A program made the position numbers and the translations under genes. This document shows, one piece after another, positions 1-9,061 of a DNA stretch of 51,154 nucleotides. The notes under the pieces are model-generated. The model made no database searches. It saw nothing but the letters and a program-made list of their open reading frames with translations, and was not told where the DNA came from. This DNA comes from CAYMRB01 sp964392615 (GTDB lineage: Bacteria; Planctomycetota; UBA8108): contig CAYMRB010000009.1 in the NCBI GenBank assembly GCA_964392615.1, positions 1-51,154 of the forward strand, in the 5' to 3' direction. Within the stretch, counting starts at the first letter, position 1. Every line of letters starts with the position of its first letter.

Positions 1-1421
1 AGCGTCAGCGAGTGCCCGGCCGTCTGGTAGCCGAGCTCGAACGCGCGCTTGCCGTTCTCGAGCGCCTCGCGATAGCGGCCGGCGCGCAGGTGCGTCGTCG
101 AGAGCTGCGCGTACGCGACCGGATTGTCGGCGTCCTCCGCCAGCGCGGCGGTCCACAGCGTCACGCCGTTGCGCCAGACGCCGATCTGCCGCACGGTCAG
201 TAAGGCACACGCGACGACAAACGCCGCGACGGCGACGCGCGCCCATCGATGTATCCGTGCGCCGGCCGGCGACTCGGTCCTTCGGCGTCGCGCGATCCAC
301 AGCGCCAGCGGCCACAGGAGTGCGAGGCTCGGCAGATACATATAGCGGTCGGCGACCGGCATGCCCGACGGGACGATCCCCGAGACCGGCAGCCAGATGG
401 CCCAGAAGAAGCCGATCGCGAAGAACAGCGTGCGCTCGCGTCGCCAGCTGATGGCGGCACCGACGACCGACGCGCCGACTAACGCGACGCCGAGGAGCAA
501 CTGCGGCTCGAGCACGCTCTCGGGTGCGCGGAAGATGTAGAGCGGCGACAGCTGCACCGGCGCGACGAGCTTGACCGCGTAGAAGCCGAGCGCCTTGACG
601 ACCGTGCCGACGTGTGCGATCGGCGTGCCGCCGTGGAGCTCCTTGACCGCACCGTCCGCCGATTGCGTCGCGACGCCGAGCGCCGTGAAGCCGAGCGCGA
701 GCACCCAGAGCGGCGCCATCGCGAGCAGGCGTCGTCGTGTGAGATCGCGGCGCCACAAGTGATAGACCACCAGCACTGCGGGCACACTGATCGCCATGAC
801 CTTCGACAGAAGCGCGAGGACGAAGACGCACAGCGCGGCGAACCACAGCTTCGTCCGCGCGGGGTTCGTCGTCGACCAGCGGTCCCACAGGACGAGCGTG
901 CCGAGGTAGAACACGGCGCACAGCACGTCCTTGCGCTCCGTGACCCATGCGACCGACTCGACCCGCAGCGGATGCACGGCGAACAGAACCGCGGCGAGCA
1001 AGGCTGCCGGGCGATTACCGAACCAGCGACACCCGAGCGTCCAGACGAGCCACGCGGTGATTCCGTGCAGGACGACGTTCGTCAGGTGGTAGAGCCACGG
1101 ATCGAGCCCGACGATCGCGTACTCGACCATGAACGTCAGCAGCGTAAGCGGCAGGTAGTTCGCGTCGACCTTCGTCGTGAACGCGCGCGTGACCGAGTCG
1201 ATCGACAGCTCGGTGATCAGCGAGTTCGCGGTGACGTAAAGGTCGTCGTCCCAGTGCGTGAATCCGTTGCGCATGGCGCCCGCGTAGAGCACGACGGTCA
1301 GCAAGCAGAGCCCCGCGCCGATCGCGTGGGGCCGCCAACCGCTCGAGGGTGCGAGAGGCTTCGGACTCGGCGTCGAGGCACGAGTCGCGGGGCAGGCGGG
1401 AGCGGTCGGGGCTGGCGTCAT
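1..1421 (-). CDS. TMTC-like polytopic membrane protein with C-terminal TPR, truncated by window edge
   Basis: The frame is open from an ATG at 1421 to the left edge, about 473 codons with no stop. It reads as a multi-spanning membrane protein. After a short Pro/Ala-rich N-terminus and a first hydrophobic segment there is an acidic WDDD motif in the first outer loop. A later HPLRVESVAWVTERKD segment is typical of the bacterial relatives of TMTC/PMT-type glycosyltransferases. Several hydrophobic helices follow, then PVADRYMYLPSLAL. The last visible part after the final helix is TPR-like (WRNGVTLWTAALAED, then PVAYAQLSTTHLRAGRYREAL). These proteins are thought to transfer sugars from lipid carriers outside the cytoplasm; the substrate here is unknown. 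The family assignment rests on motifs only, and more TPRs presumably lie beyond the window. Confidence 0.8.
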   Translation of the reverse strand, partial: MTPAPTAPACPATRASTPSPKPLAPSSGWRPHAIGAGLCLLTVVLYAGAMRNGFTHWDDDLYVTANSLITELSIDSVTRAFTTKVDANYLPLTLLTFMVEYAIVGLDPWLYHLTNVVLHGITAWLVWTLGCRWFGNRPAALLAAVLFAVHPLRVESVAWVTERKDVLCAVFYLGTLVLWDRWSTTNPARTKLWFAALCVFVLALLSKVMAISVPAVLVVYHLWRRDLTRRRLLAMAPLWVLALGFTALGVATQSADGAVKELHGGTPIAHVGTVVKALGFYAVKLVAPVQLSPLYIFRAPESVLEPQLLLGVALVGASVVGAAISWRRERTLFFAIGFFWAIWLPVSGIVPSGMPVADRYMYLPSLALLWPLALWIARRRRTESPAGARIHRWARVAVAAFVVACALLTVRQIGVWRNGVTLWTAALAEDADNPVAYAQLSTTHLRAGRYREALENGKRAFELGYQTAGHSLT

Positions 1422-1581
1422 GGCGCCATCGATATCGGCCCCGCGGGGCAGCCAGCTGAACAGCCCGCGGCCGATTCTCGCCAACAGCTTCCGACCGAGA
1501 ATCCTCCCGCGCCAGACGCCACCGCGTCGATCAGGCTGAACGCTCACGCTTTTCACTGAGGGCGACCCAGCCGAGTGGCCG

Positions 1582-3540
1582 ATGAAGCTGGGTGAGTGCC
1601 GAGACTCAGGGGACTGCGCTGGTGCACCGGGAGGCAGCGGAATCGTGGGCAAGCTGGCACGTTCGCTAAACATGCTGGTCTTCGGGGCTCTTCTGGCCGG
1701 CTCCGCTCTTACCGGCCTGTTCGTCTTGAACGACAGCTTGACCGAGCTGGACCACAATCGGACGACGTTGGGGACGGCGACCTCCCGCACGATCGCCTCC
1801 CTCTGCGTCGAACCGTTGCTCGTCGAAGACTACCCGTATCTCGAGACGTATGTAGAGCAGGTCGCTGGCGACGTGCCGGACGTCGTCGCGGTTCGCATCC
1901 TGGAGACTCGTGACCGCGAGAGTGGCGAGACCGTCGCCACGTACCAGACAGACTCTGAGTCTTCCGGTGAGCCATCCGACCTGACCACGTTTCGGAGCCC
2001 TATCGTTGTTCCGTCGGATGAGGGAGAGCCCGCCGAAGTGATCGGCGCTGTCGAGCTGACGCTATCGACGGCGGGCTTGCGGGCCTTCGCAAGTCGGGCC
2101 GCAGTCAGACTCGGACTCGCGACTTTCACCTGCCTTTTCGCGGTCGTCCTGGTCATCCGCTTGGTCATCGAGCGACACGTCATTCGGCCGATTCGCGTCG
2201 CCACGAATCATGCGGAGAGCATCGCCGCGGGTGACTTGAGCTCTCCGATCGCTAACGAACGAGAAGACGAGCTCGGCCTCCTGGCGAGAACGATGGAAGA
2301 GATGCGCACAAGCCTGGAATCGACTCGCGAGAAGCTCGAGCAGGAGTCCGCTGAACGGCTGAAAGCCCTGCACGCCGCGGAAAACGCGAATCGTTTCAAG
2401 AGCCGGTTTCTCGCGAACACCAGTCACGAAATCCGCACTCCGCTGAACGGCGTGTTGGGAACGGCAGAACTTCTTCTGGATACGGGGCTCACCGAGGACC
2501 AGCGAGATCTCGTCGAGAACATCTCTTCCAGCGGCGAGCTCCTACTCTCCGTCGTCAACCAGGTCCTCGAGCTGTCGAAGCTCGAAGCGGCTGGTGTCGA
2601 GCTCGAGCGTCTTCCCTTCGAGCTGCCCGATGTCGTCGACGGTGTCTTCCGTGTGCTCGCGAACAGCGCGAACGCCAGACAGATCGCACTCGTGCGGCAA
2701 CTCGCTCCCCGGTCGACGCGGAGCGGATACATCGGCGACCCGACACGGCTGTCGCAGATCCTCGTCAACCTGGTGGGAAACGCTCTGAAGTTCACCGAGA
2801 CCGGAGAAATCCGGCTGCGTGTGGATATCGCTTCCTGCAGCGAGACCGAGGCGACACTCCGCTTCGAGGTAATCGACACCGGCGTCGGCATCTCCCCAGA
2901 GCGGTTAGAGCTCGTTTTTCAGCCCTTCTCGCAGGAGGAAGTCTCGACGTCGAGGAAGTTCGGCGGCACTGGGCTTGGGTTGGCTATCGTAAAGCACCTC
3001 GTCGAGCTGATGGGAGGCGAAGTCGGAGTCGGAAGCGTCGTCGGTGAGGGATCGACCTTCTGGTTCAGCGCGCGCCTGGAGAAGGCCGACCCCGCGGGTG
3101 GCGCACCGGCGGAAACCCCAGGCGTGTCGGACCCGGTCGTAGCGAGGTCGGAAGATATCTCGGCAGCCCGCGTTCTCGTCGCAGAAGACAACCTCGTGAA
3201 TCAGAAGATCGTCCGGCGGCTCTTGGAGAGGCGCGGATGCGAGGTGGACGTCGTCGGCGACGGATCCGAAGCCGTTGCTGCTACCGCCTCGACGGACTAC
3301 GACGTGATTCTGATGGACTGTCAAATGCCCGAGATGGACGGGTTCACCGCCACCGCGGAGATTCGACGACTAGAAGAAGAGAGCGGCGAATCGCGCACAC
3401 CGATCATCGCGTTGACAGCGTTCGCGATGGAGGGGGACCGAGAGAGATGCTTGGCTGCGGGGATGGACGACTATCTTTCGAAGCCGATTCGGAGGGGCAA
3501 GCTCGACGAGGCTCTCTCGCGCGTCACCACCAGAGATTGA
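1582..3540 (+). CDS. Membrane hybrid sensor histidine kinase with C-terminal receiver domain
   Basis: Up to 652 residues. A transmembrane helix near 31-50, an extracytoplasmic sensor of about 120 residues and a second helix near 177-196 lead into a HAMP linker (about 197-250). The HisKA domain follows, with phospho-acceptor His282 in NTSHEIRTPLNG. The HATPase domain has N-box Asn400 (NLVGNALKF), G1 DTGVG at 432-436 and G2 GGTGLGLAIV. The C-terminal receiver has the acidic pair in VLVAEDN, acceptor Asp579 (ILMDC) and the LSKPI lysine. It should autophosphorylate and pass the phosphate to its own receiver; no response regulator or HPt gene is adjacent, so the output is unknown. A GTG at 1645 (residue 22) with GGGAGG at 1629-1634 is a better-supported start than the ATG at 1582. 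Confidence 0.95.
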   Translation: MKLGECRDSGDCAGAPGGSGIVGKLARSLNMLVFGALLAGSALTGLFVLNDSLTELDHNRTTLGTATSRTIASLCVEPLLVEDYPYLETYVEQVAGDVPDVVAVRILETRDRESGETVATYQTDSESSGEPSDLTTFRSPIVVPSDEGEPAEVIGAVELTLSTAGLRAFASRAAVRLGLATFTCLFAVVLVIRLVIERHVIRPIRVATNHAESIAAGDLSSPIANEREDELGLLARTMEEMRTSLESTREKLEQESAERLKALHAAENANRFKSRFLANTSHEIRTPLNGVLGTAELLLDTGLTEDQRDLVENISSSGELLLSVVNQVLELSKLEAAGVELERLPFELPDVVDGVFRVLANSANARQIALVRQLAPRSTRSGYIGDPTRLSQILVNLVGNALKFTETGEIRLRVDIASCSETEATLRFEVIDTGVGISPERLELVFQPFSQEEVSTSRKFGGTGLGLAIVKHLVELMGGEVGVGSVVGEGSTFWFSARLEKADPAGGAPAETPGVSDPVVARSEDISAARVLVAEDNLVNQKIVRRLLERRGCEVDVVGDGSEAVAATASTDYDVILMDCQMPEMDGFTATAEIRRLEEESGESRTPIIALTAFAMEGDRERCLAAGMDDYLSKPIRRGKLDEALSRVTTRD

Positions 3541-3627
3541 CGGCGTCCGCAAAACCTCTAGGGGCGGTCCCATCCCGTTGGTACACTGGCGGGTCATCCC
3601 CACGGAATCCTCGGAGGAAGGACCCGC

Positions 3628-4881
3628 ATGTACCTGAAGATGGCCAAGCGCGCGCTCTTCGAGACCGACAAGCGCTTGCTTTGGAAACTCGCCTGGAACA
3701 TGGGCTTCAAGGGGATGCGGTCCGTCCTGAAGCACAAGCGGCGCATGAAGCGCGGCGAGTTCTTTCCGCCGTTTCTGTACATCTCGATTACGAATAGCTG
3801 CAATCTGCGCTGCCAGGGCTGCTGGGTCGACGTCACGCACCCGCAGCAGACGATCGACCTCGACGCGATGTCGAAGCTCATCGCCGAAGCGAAGCAGATG
3901 GGCAACGCGTTCTTCGGCATCGTCGGCGGCGAGCCGTTCCTCCATCCGCAGCTCATGGAGATCCTCGCGCGGCATCCGGAGTGCTACTTCCAGGTCTTCA
4001 CGAACGGCCAGTTCATCACTGACGACGTCGCGAAGGAGCTCCGGCGTATCGGCAACGTCAGCCCGCTCGTCAGCGTCGAGGGCAACGAGATCGTCAGCGA
4101 CGAGCGCCGCGGCCGCGATGGTGTCTTCTCGAAGACGATGGCCGGTCTCGAGGCGTGTCTGCGCCACAAGCTCCTCACCGGCGTGTGCACGAGTCTGTGC
4201 AAGACCAACATCGACGATCTGCTGACCGAGGCGTGGATCGACAGCCTGATCGAGATGGGCGTCTTCTACACGTGGTTCCACGTCTATCGGCCGATGGGGC
4301 CCGACCCGCGTCCCGAGTTCGCGCTGTCGAAGGAGGAGCAACGCCGGGCGCGGCAGTTCGTCGTCGACATGCGCGCGACGAAGCCGATCGCGATCGTCGA
4401 CGCGTACTTCGACGGCGAGGGGAAGGCGCTCTGCCCCGCGATCACCGGCATGAGCCACCACATCAATCCGTGGGGCGGCATCGAGCCGTGTCCGGTCATC
4501 CAATTCGCCAAGGAGTCGATCCACGACGAGGGGCGCACGATCGGCGAGACGTTCCTGCAGTCCGACTACCTGCGCGACTTCCGCGAGCTCGTCGCGTCGA
4601 AGACCCGCGGCTGCATCATCCTCGAGCGTCCCGATCTATTGCGGGAGCTCATCGTGCGGCACGATGCGAAGGACGGGACCGCGCGCGGCACCGCGCTCGC
4701 CGAGCTCGAGGCGATGGAGGTCCGGCCGTCGCAGTACGCGCCAGGCAGCGAGATTCGCGAGCGCAGCTGGGCCTATCGTCTGGCGAAGAAGTACTTCTAC
4801 AGCGACTTCGGCGTCTATGACGGATACGACCACAGCGAGAGCGCGGCGCCGGCCCTCCTCGGGGCCGAGACCGAAGACTGA
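3628..4881 (+). CDS. Radical SAM protein with SPASM-like C-terminal cysteines
   Basis: 417 residues. The ATG follows a strong GGAGGAAGG ribosome binding site ending at about 3621. The radical SAM cluster motif CNLRCQGC has Cys58, Cys62 and Cys65, which should bind a 4Fe-4S cluster and S-adenosylmethionine. The GGEPFLHP segment matches the SAM-contacting GGEP motif. Later cysteines (LCPAITGM, GIEPCPVIQF, TRGCIIL) suggest an extra cluster-binding region like SPASM or twitch domains. The N-terminus is basic and has no signal peptide, so it is probably cytoplasmic. The reaction is not evident, and no small peptide substrate is visible next to it. It is convergent with the sulfatase gene, 27 bp apart. 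A hopanoid- or lipid-modifying role is possible but unsupported. Confidence 0.85.
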   Translation: MYLKMAKRALFETDKRLLWKLAWNMGFKGMRSVLKHKRRMKRGEFFPPFLYISITNSCNLRCQGCWVDVTHPQQTIDLDAMSKLIAEAKQMGNAFFGIVGGEPFLHPQLMEILARHPECYFQVFTNGQFITDDVAKELRRIGNVSPLVSVEGNEIVSDERRGRDGVFSKTMAGLEACLRHKLLTGVCTSLCKTNIDDLLTEAWIDSLIEMGVFYTWFHVYRPMGPDPRPEFALSKEEQRRARQFVVDMRATKPIAIVDAYFDGEGKALCPAITGMSHHINPWGGIEPCPVIQFAKESIHDEGRTIGETFLQSDYLRDFRELVASKTRGCIILERPDLLRELIVRHDAKDGTARGTALAELEAMEVRPSQYAPGSEIRERSWAYRLAKKYFYSDFGVYDGYDHSESAAPALLGAETED

Positions 4882-4908
4882 GCGCTACAAGGTGCGCTGT
4901 CGGCGCCG

Positions 4909-7779
4909 TCAGAGACGCGCGGTCTTGCGCTTGCGCTCCGGTCGGTTCTTCTTCTGCTTGCCGCTTCTCTTGCCGCCCGCCCGCTTGGCCTGGACATCCG
5001 GGACCGGCTTGTCGGCGAGGATCTTCTGCATCAGCTCGCGCGCGGCGAGCACCTCGGGATCGCTGGAATCCGTGACGTCCTCGTAGCCCGTGCCGTCGCG
5101 GGAATCGCCGCAATCGTAGAGGCGGCCGAAGCTCCGCATGCTGTTTTTCTCGAGCAGCCAGCGCTTCGTGCGTACGACGCGGTGCGGGCCGAGGTACTGA
5201 TAGATCCACTGGCGCTGCGGCTTCGTTTCACCGCGGAAGTACGGCACCATGCTGACGCCGTCGATCGGGTGGCCCTTCGGCAGCTCGATGCCGGCGACCT
5301 CGCAGATCGTGGGGACGACGTCGGAGATGTCGACCAGCTCGCGGGACTCGCCGATCTTCTTGACGATCCCCGGGCCGTTGACGATGAACGGCACCCGGCA
5401 GCCGCGCTCGGTCGGCTGTCCCTTGCCGTCGCCGCCGGTGCCATTGTCGCCGATGAAGAGGATGAGCGTGTTCTCGCGCTTGCCCATTCTCTCGAGCCCG
5501 CTGACCAGCCTGCTGACGATCTTGTCGGTGTACTCGACGTTGGCCTGCCAGTTCTTCTTCTTGTCGTGCTTGAAGCGGTCTTCCGTCGTCCGCGTCGTGT
5601 CCGGTGTGGTGAAGAACTGACCGTGGGTGAGCGCCATCGGGTAGTAGACGAAGAACGGCTTGTCCTTCTCGCGTTCGATGAAGTCGAGGATGAAGTCGGC
5701 GAAGATGTCCGGTCCGTAGTCGTCGTCGTCAGTGTCGAGGTACTTGCCGTTCTGGACGACGGACGGGTGCCAGTAGCGACACGTCTTGCGGCCGGGTCTG
5801 CCCTCCCACGCGCCGTCGTGCTTGACGCCTGCAGGCAGGTTGTGCGTGTAGGCCCACATGCAGTACTCGTCGAAACCGCACTCGCGGATGAGCGTCGGGT
5901 GCTTTCCGGAGAGCTGCCACTTGCCCGCGTGCGCGGTGGCGTAGCCGGCTCGCTGGAAGATCTTCCCGAACGTGAGGTGGCTCGAGATGTCGTCGGGACC
6001 GGTATTGGCCGGCGGACCACCCGGACGGCCGGGGAAGTGGTAGACGCCGTTGTGGTGGGCGTACTGGCCGGTCATGATCTGGAAACGGGTCGGGTGGCAG
6101 ATCGGGGTGGAATAGCCGGTGGTGAACCACACGCCGGTCCGACCGAGCTTGTCGAGCGCGGGCGTCTTGTGCTTCGGGTGGCCGTAGAGGCTCAGCTCGT
6201 GGGCGCCGATATCGTCGCAGAGCATGACGATGACGTTCGGTCGCTCAGCGTTGCCAGTCGGTTCGGCCGCGCTGTTCGAACGACTCGCGTCGATGCTGAC
6301 CGTCGTCGTGCGGCTTCGTCCGCTGTCGATGATCGTCTTCAGCTCGGCCGTCAGCCGGCTGACGATCTGCGGATGCGACGCGTGGACGTTCTTCGTCTCG
6401 CCGCGGTCGTCCGCGAGGTTGTAGAGCTGGCCCTGCGGATCGCCCGGGCCGGGTTGGACGCGTCTCGGCTTCGAGAACCCGCCGGATCCGAGGCCCGTGA
6501 TGAGCTTCCAATCGCCGGAGCGAATCGTCATCAGCCTGCCAGCCTGCATCGCGGTGCGAGTTCGCAGCGGCGTCGCTCGCGGCTTCTGTCCGGTGAGCGC
6601 CGGCAAGAAGCTGAAGCTGTCCGGGCCGGCGTCGGCGGGCAGCGCGGTGTCCATCACCTCGGCGAAGGTCGCCAGGAGATCGGTGAAGCAGACGAGCTGC
6701 GCGCTCGTCGTGCCCGCCTTTACCCGCTCCGGCCAGCGAACGATGAACGGCATGCGGTGTCCGGCTTCCCACGCGTCAGCCTTCATGCCGCGCAGGCCGC
6801 CCGACGAATCGTGTCCCAGCCGTCGGACATCGTCGTCGTACCAGACCGGACCGTTGTCCGAGCTGAAGACGAGCAGCGTGTTCTTGTCCATGCCGGCCTT
6901 GCGCAGGGACGCCAGCACGCGGCCGATCTCCGCATCGACCATCATCATGAAGTCGCCGTACATGCCGGCGCCGCTCTTGCCGACGAACTCCTCGGACGGC
7001 AGCCACGGCGTGTGCGGAGCCGGATAGGCCAGATACAGCATCAACGGCTGCTCCGCCTTTGCGCCGCCGTGCTGCTCGACGACCTGAATCGCCTCGTCGG
7101 TGAACCGCGGCAGCACCTCTTCGAGCTTCAGGTCGGGAGCGATGCCGCCGGCGCGCCAGAAGGCGCCCTGAATCGGCGACCAGCCCTCGCTGCGATTGGC
7201 CTCGATTCGCGACGTCGGCGGCTGCACGGCACGATCGCCGCGAATGTAGAAGTACGGCGGGATGTCTGTCGACGCGCGGATCCCGAAGTAGCTATCGAAG
7301 CCGCGATCGACGGGGCCGCCCTTCAGCGGCTTGTCGTAGCGACCCCCGAGGCCCTCTTCTTCAAAGCCCAGGTGCCACTTGCCGACCATCGCCGTGCGAT
7401 ACCCCTGCGACTTCGCGAGCGACGCGATGGTCATCCGCCCGCTTTCGATCACGGGCTTGCTACGCCAGGCGAACCTGGCGCGGAAGGGATAGCGCCCCGT
7501 GATCAGCCCGTATCGCGACACGTGGCACAACGGTCCCGACGCGTGTGCGTCGGTGAACCGCATGCCCGCGTCGGCGAGGCTGTCGATGTGCGGCGTCGGG
7601 ATCTTCGATTGCGGGTTGAAGCAGCCCGGATCCCCGTAGCCCATATCGTCGACCAGGATGACGACGACGTTCGGGTTCGAGGCCGGTGCAGCCGCGAACG
7701 ACTGACTGCAAGCCGAGATGCCGATCGCCCACACCGCCAGCGCGCACCCCACGATCCGCCGTGTCCATTGCCTGGCCAT
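4909..7779 (-). CDS. Tandem fusion of two sulfatase domains, secreted
   Basis: 956 residues from the ATG at 7779, which has an AGGAA Shine-Dalgarno; an upstream in-frame ATG at 7956 adds 59 residues that do not look like a signal sequence. A signal peptide (about 1-31, Cys-containing, possibly lipidated) is followed by sulfatase domain 1: NVVVILVDDMGYGD, site CHVSR with Cys85, GKWH, SSDNG. A linker near 487-512 leads to domain 2: NVIVMLCDDIGAHELS, site CHPTR with Cys561, GKWQLS, FIGDNG. Both should be formylglycine-dependent sulfate ester hydrolases acting outside the cytoplasm. Domain 2 has a canonical C-x-P-x-R signature, while domain 1 has Val in the Pro/Ala position. The C-terminus is very basic (Lys/Arg-rich from about residue 930). 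The substrate is unknown; sulfated polysaccharide or glycan is inferred from the family. Confidence 0.93.
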   Translation of the reverse strand: MARQWTRRIVGCALAVWAIGISACSQSFAAAPASNPNVVVILVDDMGYGDPGCFNPQSKIPTPHIDSLADAGMRFTDAHASGPLCHVSRYGLITGRYPFRARFAWRSKPVIESGRMTIASLAKSQGYRTAMVGKWHLGFEEEGLGGRYDKPLKGGPVDRGFDSYFGIRASTDIPPYFYIRGDRAVQPPTSRIEANRSEGWSPIQGAFWRAGGIAPDLKLEEVLPRFTDEAIQVVEQHGGAKAEQPLMLYLAYPAPHTPWLPSEEFVGKSGAGMYGDFMMMVDAEIGRVLASLRKAGMDKNTLLVFSSDNGPVWYDDDVRRLGHDSSGGLRGMKADAWEAGHRMPFIVRWPERVKAGTTSAQLVCFTDLLATFAEVMDTALPADAGPDSFSFLPALTGQKPRATPLRTRTAMQAGRLMTIRSGDWKLITGLGSGGFSKPRRVQPGPGDPQGQLYNLADDRGETKNVHASHPQIVSRLTAELKTIIDSGRSRTTTVSIDASRSNSAAEPTGNAERPNVIVMLCDDIGAHELSLYGHPKHKTPALDKLGRTGVWFTTGYSTPICHPTRFQIMTGQYAHHNGVYHFPGRPGGPPANTGPDDISSHLTFGKIFQRAGYATAHAGKWQLSGKHPTLIRECGFDEYCMWAYTHNLPAGVKHDGAWEGRPGRKTCRYWHPSVVQNGKYLDTDDDDYGPDIFADFILDFIEREKDKPFFVYYPMALTHGQFFTTPDTTRTTEDRFKHDKKKNWQANVEYTDKIVSRLVSGLERMGKRENTLILFIGDNGTGGDGKGQPTERGCRVPFIVNGPGIVKKIGESRELVDISDVVPTICEVAGIELPKGHPIDGVSMVPYFRGETKPQRQWIYQYLGPHRVVRTKRWLLEKNSMRSFGRLYDCGDSRDGTGYEDVTDSSDPEVLAARELMQKILADKPVPDVQAKRAGGKRSGKQKKNRPERKRKTARL

Positions 7780-7967
7780 TCCGTTCCTCGCTATCTCTCG
7801 TCCGCGTTCACGAGACACCGACGACGATGGTATCGGCATTCGGACCCGAGGAACAGTCGCATGGGCTGACCGCAGAAGGCCGACGGCGCACCCTACGCGC
7901 TCACGCGGCAGCCCGTGCGCGCGGCGTTGGAGGCGGACCGCTTCGCGGCAGCTCAACTCCGCGGCGA

Positions 7968-8951
7968 TCAGTCGATCTCGATCTCCTGACCGACACCGAG
8001 CCGTCGCGCCGTGTCGGCGGCCGCCGTCGCCGCGGCGATGTCGAACGCCGCGCTGCCGACGGACTTGAACACGGTGATGTCGTCCGGCGATTGGCGCCCG
8101 AGCGTCGTCCCGGCGAGCACGTGGCCGAGCTCGCGGTCGAAGTGCGCCGCGTCGATGCGGCCCTCGCTGAGCGGGATGAGCAGATCGCCCGCCTCTTCCC
8201 GCGCGCCCTCGACGCTATCGACGACGATTCGGGCGCGCTCGATCAGCGTCGAGTCGAGCTCGCGCGTCGTCGGCGTGAACGCGCCGATCGCGCTGACGTG
8301 CGCGCCGGGCTTGACGAGCGAGCCGTCGAAGACCGGCGTCGGCGACGTGGTTGCGCACAGGATGACGTCGGCGTCGCGCACCGAGTCGTCGACTGATTCG
8401 AGCACACGCATCGGGATGCCGCTGAGGTAGGGAGCGACGATCATGTCGCGCGCGAACTCGTGCGCGTCCTCCGGGCGGAATCCGACGACGCGAATCTCGC
8501 GCGGTCGGCGAACGCAGAGGAGCGCCTCGAGCTGGTAGCGCGCGTGCTTGCCGGTGCCGAAGAGCGTCACGACCGGCGCCTCGCCGGGCCACAGCGCGTC
8601 GAGAGCGTTCGCGACGACGGCGCTCGTTCGCAACGCGGTGAGGGTGTTCGCATCGAGCAGCGCCAGCGGGCGACCGGTCTCGGCCTGCACGAGAACGACC
8701 AGACCGTGCGACGTGGGAAGGCCGCGGGCCGGGTTGTTCGCGTGCACGGAAATCAGCTTCGTGCTCATCACACCGACGTCGGGCCACACCGCGGGCATGA
8801 CGAGGGAGATCCCGTCGCCCGTCGTGAGCTGGATGCGTTCAGCGACCTCGATGCCGCCCTCCGACAGCGCGATGAGGGCCCGGCGGATGATCGTCGTGCA
8901 GTCCTTCATCGAGAGAGCACGGCGGACGTCGGAGGAGGAAAGGACGAGCAT
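7968..8951 (-). CDS. Ornithine cyclodeaminase/mu-crystallin family; probable delta1-pyrroline-2-carboxylate reductase
   Basis: 327 residues, ATG at 8951 with GAGGA upstream. The nucleotide-binding loop is LFGTGKHARYQ (132-137), and the family residues Lys65 (STKLISVH) and Arg108 (TALRTSA) are present. Family members include ornithine cyclodeaminase, alanine dehydrogenase, ketimine reductase and delta1-pyrroline-2-carboxylate reductase. The gene is divergent from, and 110 bp away from, a proline-racemase-family gene with the residue pair of trans-3-hydroxy-L-proline dehydratase. The product of that enzyme is pyrroline-2-carboxylate, so reduction to L-proline with NAD(P)H is the likeliest role here. 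That specificity is inferred from context; the family call is firm. Cytoplasmic, no signal peptide. Confidence 0.9.
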   Translation of the reverse strand: MLVLSSSDVRRALSMKDCTTIIRRALIALSEGGIEVAERIQLTTGDGISLVMPAVWPDVGVMSTKLISVHANNPARGLPTSHGLVVLVQAETGRPLALLDANTLTALRTSAVVANALDALWPGEAPVVTLFGTGKHARYQLEALLCVRRPREIRVVGFRPEDAHEFARDMIVAPYLSGIPMRVLESVDDSVRDADVILCATTSPTPVFDGSLVKPGAHVSAIGAFTPTTRELDSTLIERARIVVDSVEGAREEAGDLLIPLSEGRIDAAHFDRELGHVLAGTTLGRQSPDDITVFKSVGSAAFDIAAATAAADTARRLGVGQEIEID

Positions 8952-9061
8952 GGCCCGAAGGTCCTCGTTAGATTGGAGCGGCTTCTACCGAGATCGGTGA
9001 CGCGACGTAGCGTAGCCGCCAGCAGCGGCATCTCGCAAGGCAGAGGAGGCGACAGCGAGCC

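Noticed and set aside
612..1559. Plus-strand frame of 315 codons at the left edge
   Set aside because: It is antisense to the truncated membrane protein, whose minus-strand reading has coherent transmembrane and TPR motifs, and is very Arg-rich.
5182..7869. Plus-strand open frame of 895 codons opposite the double sulfatase
   Set aside because: Antisense of a confidently identified sulfatase; composition is Arg/Val/Ala-rich with no motif.
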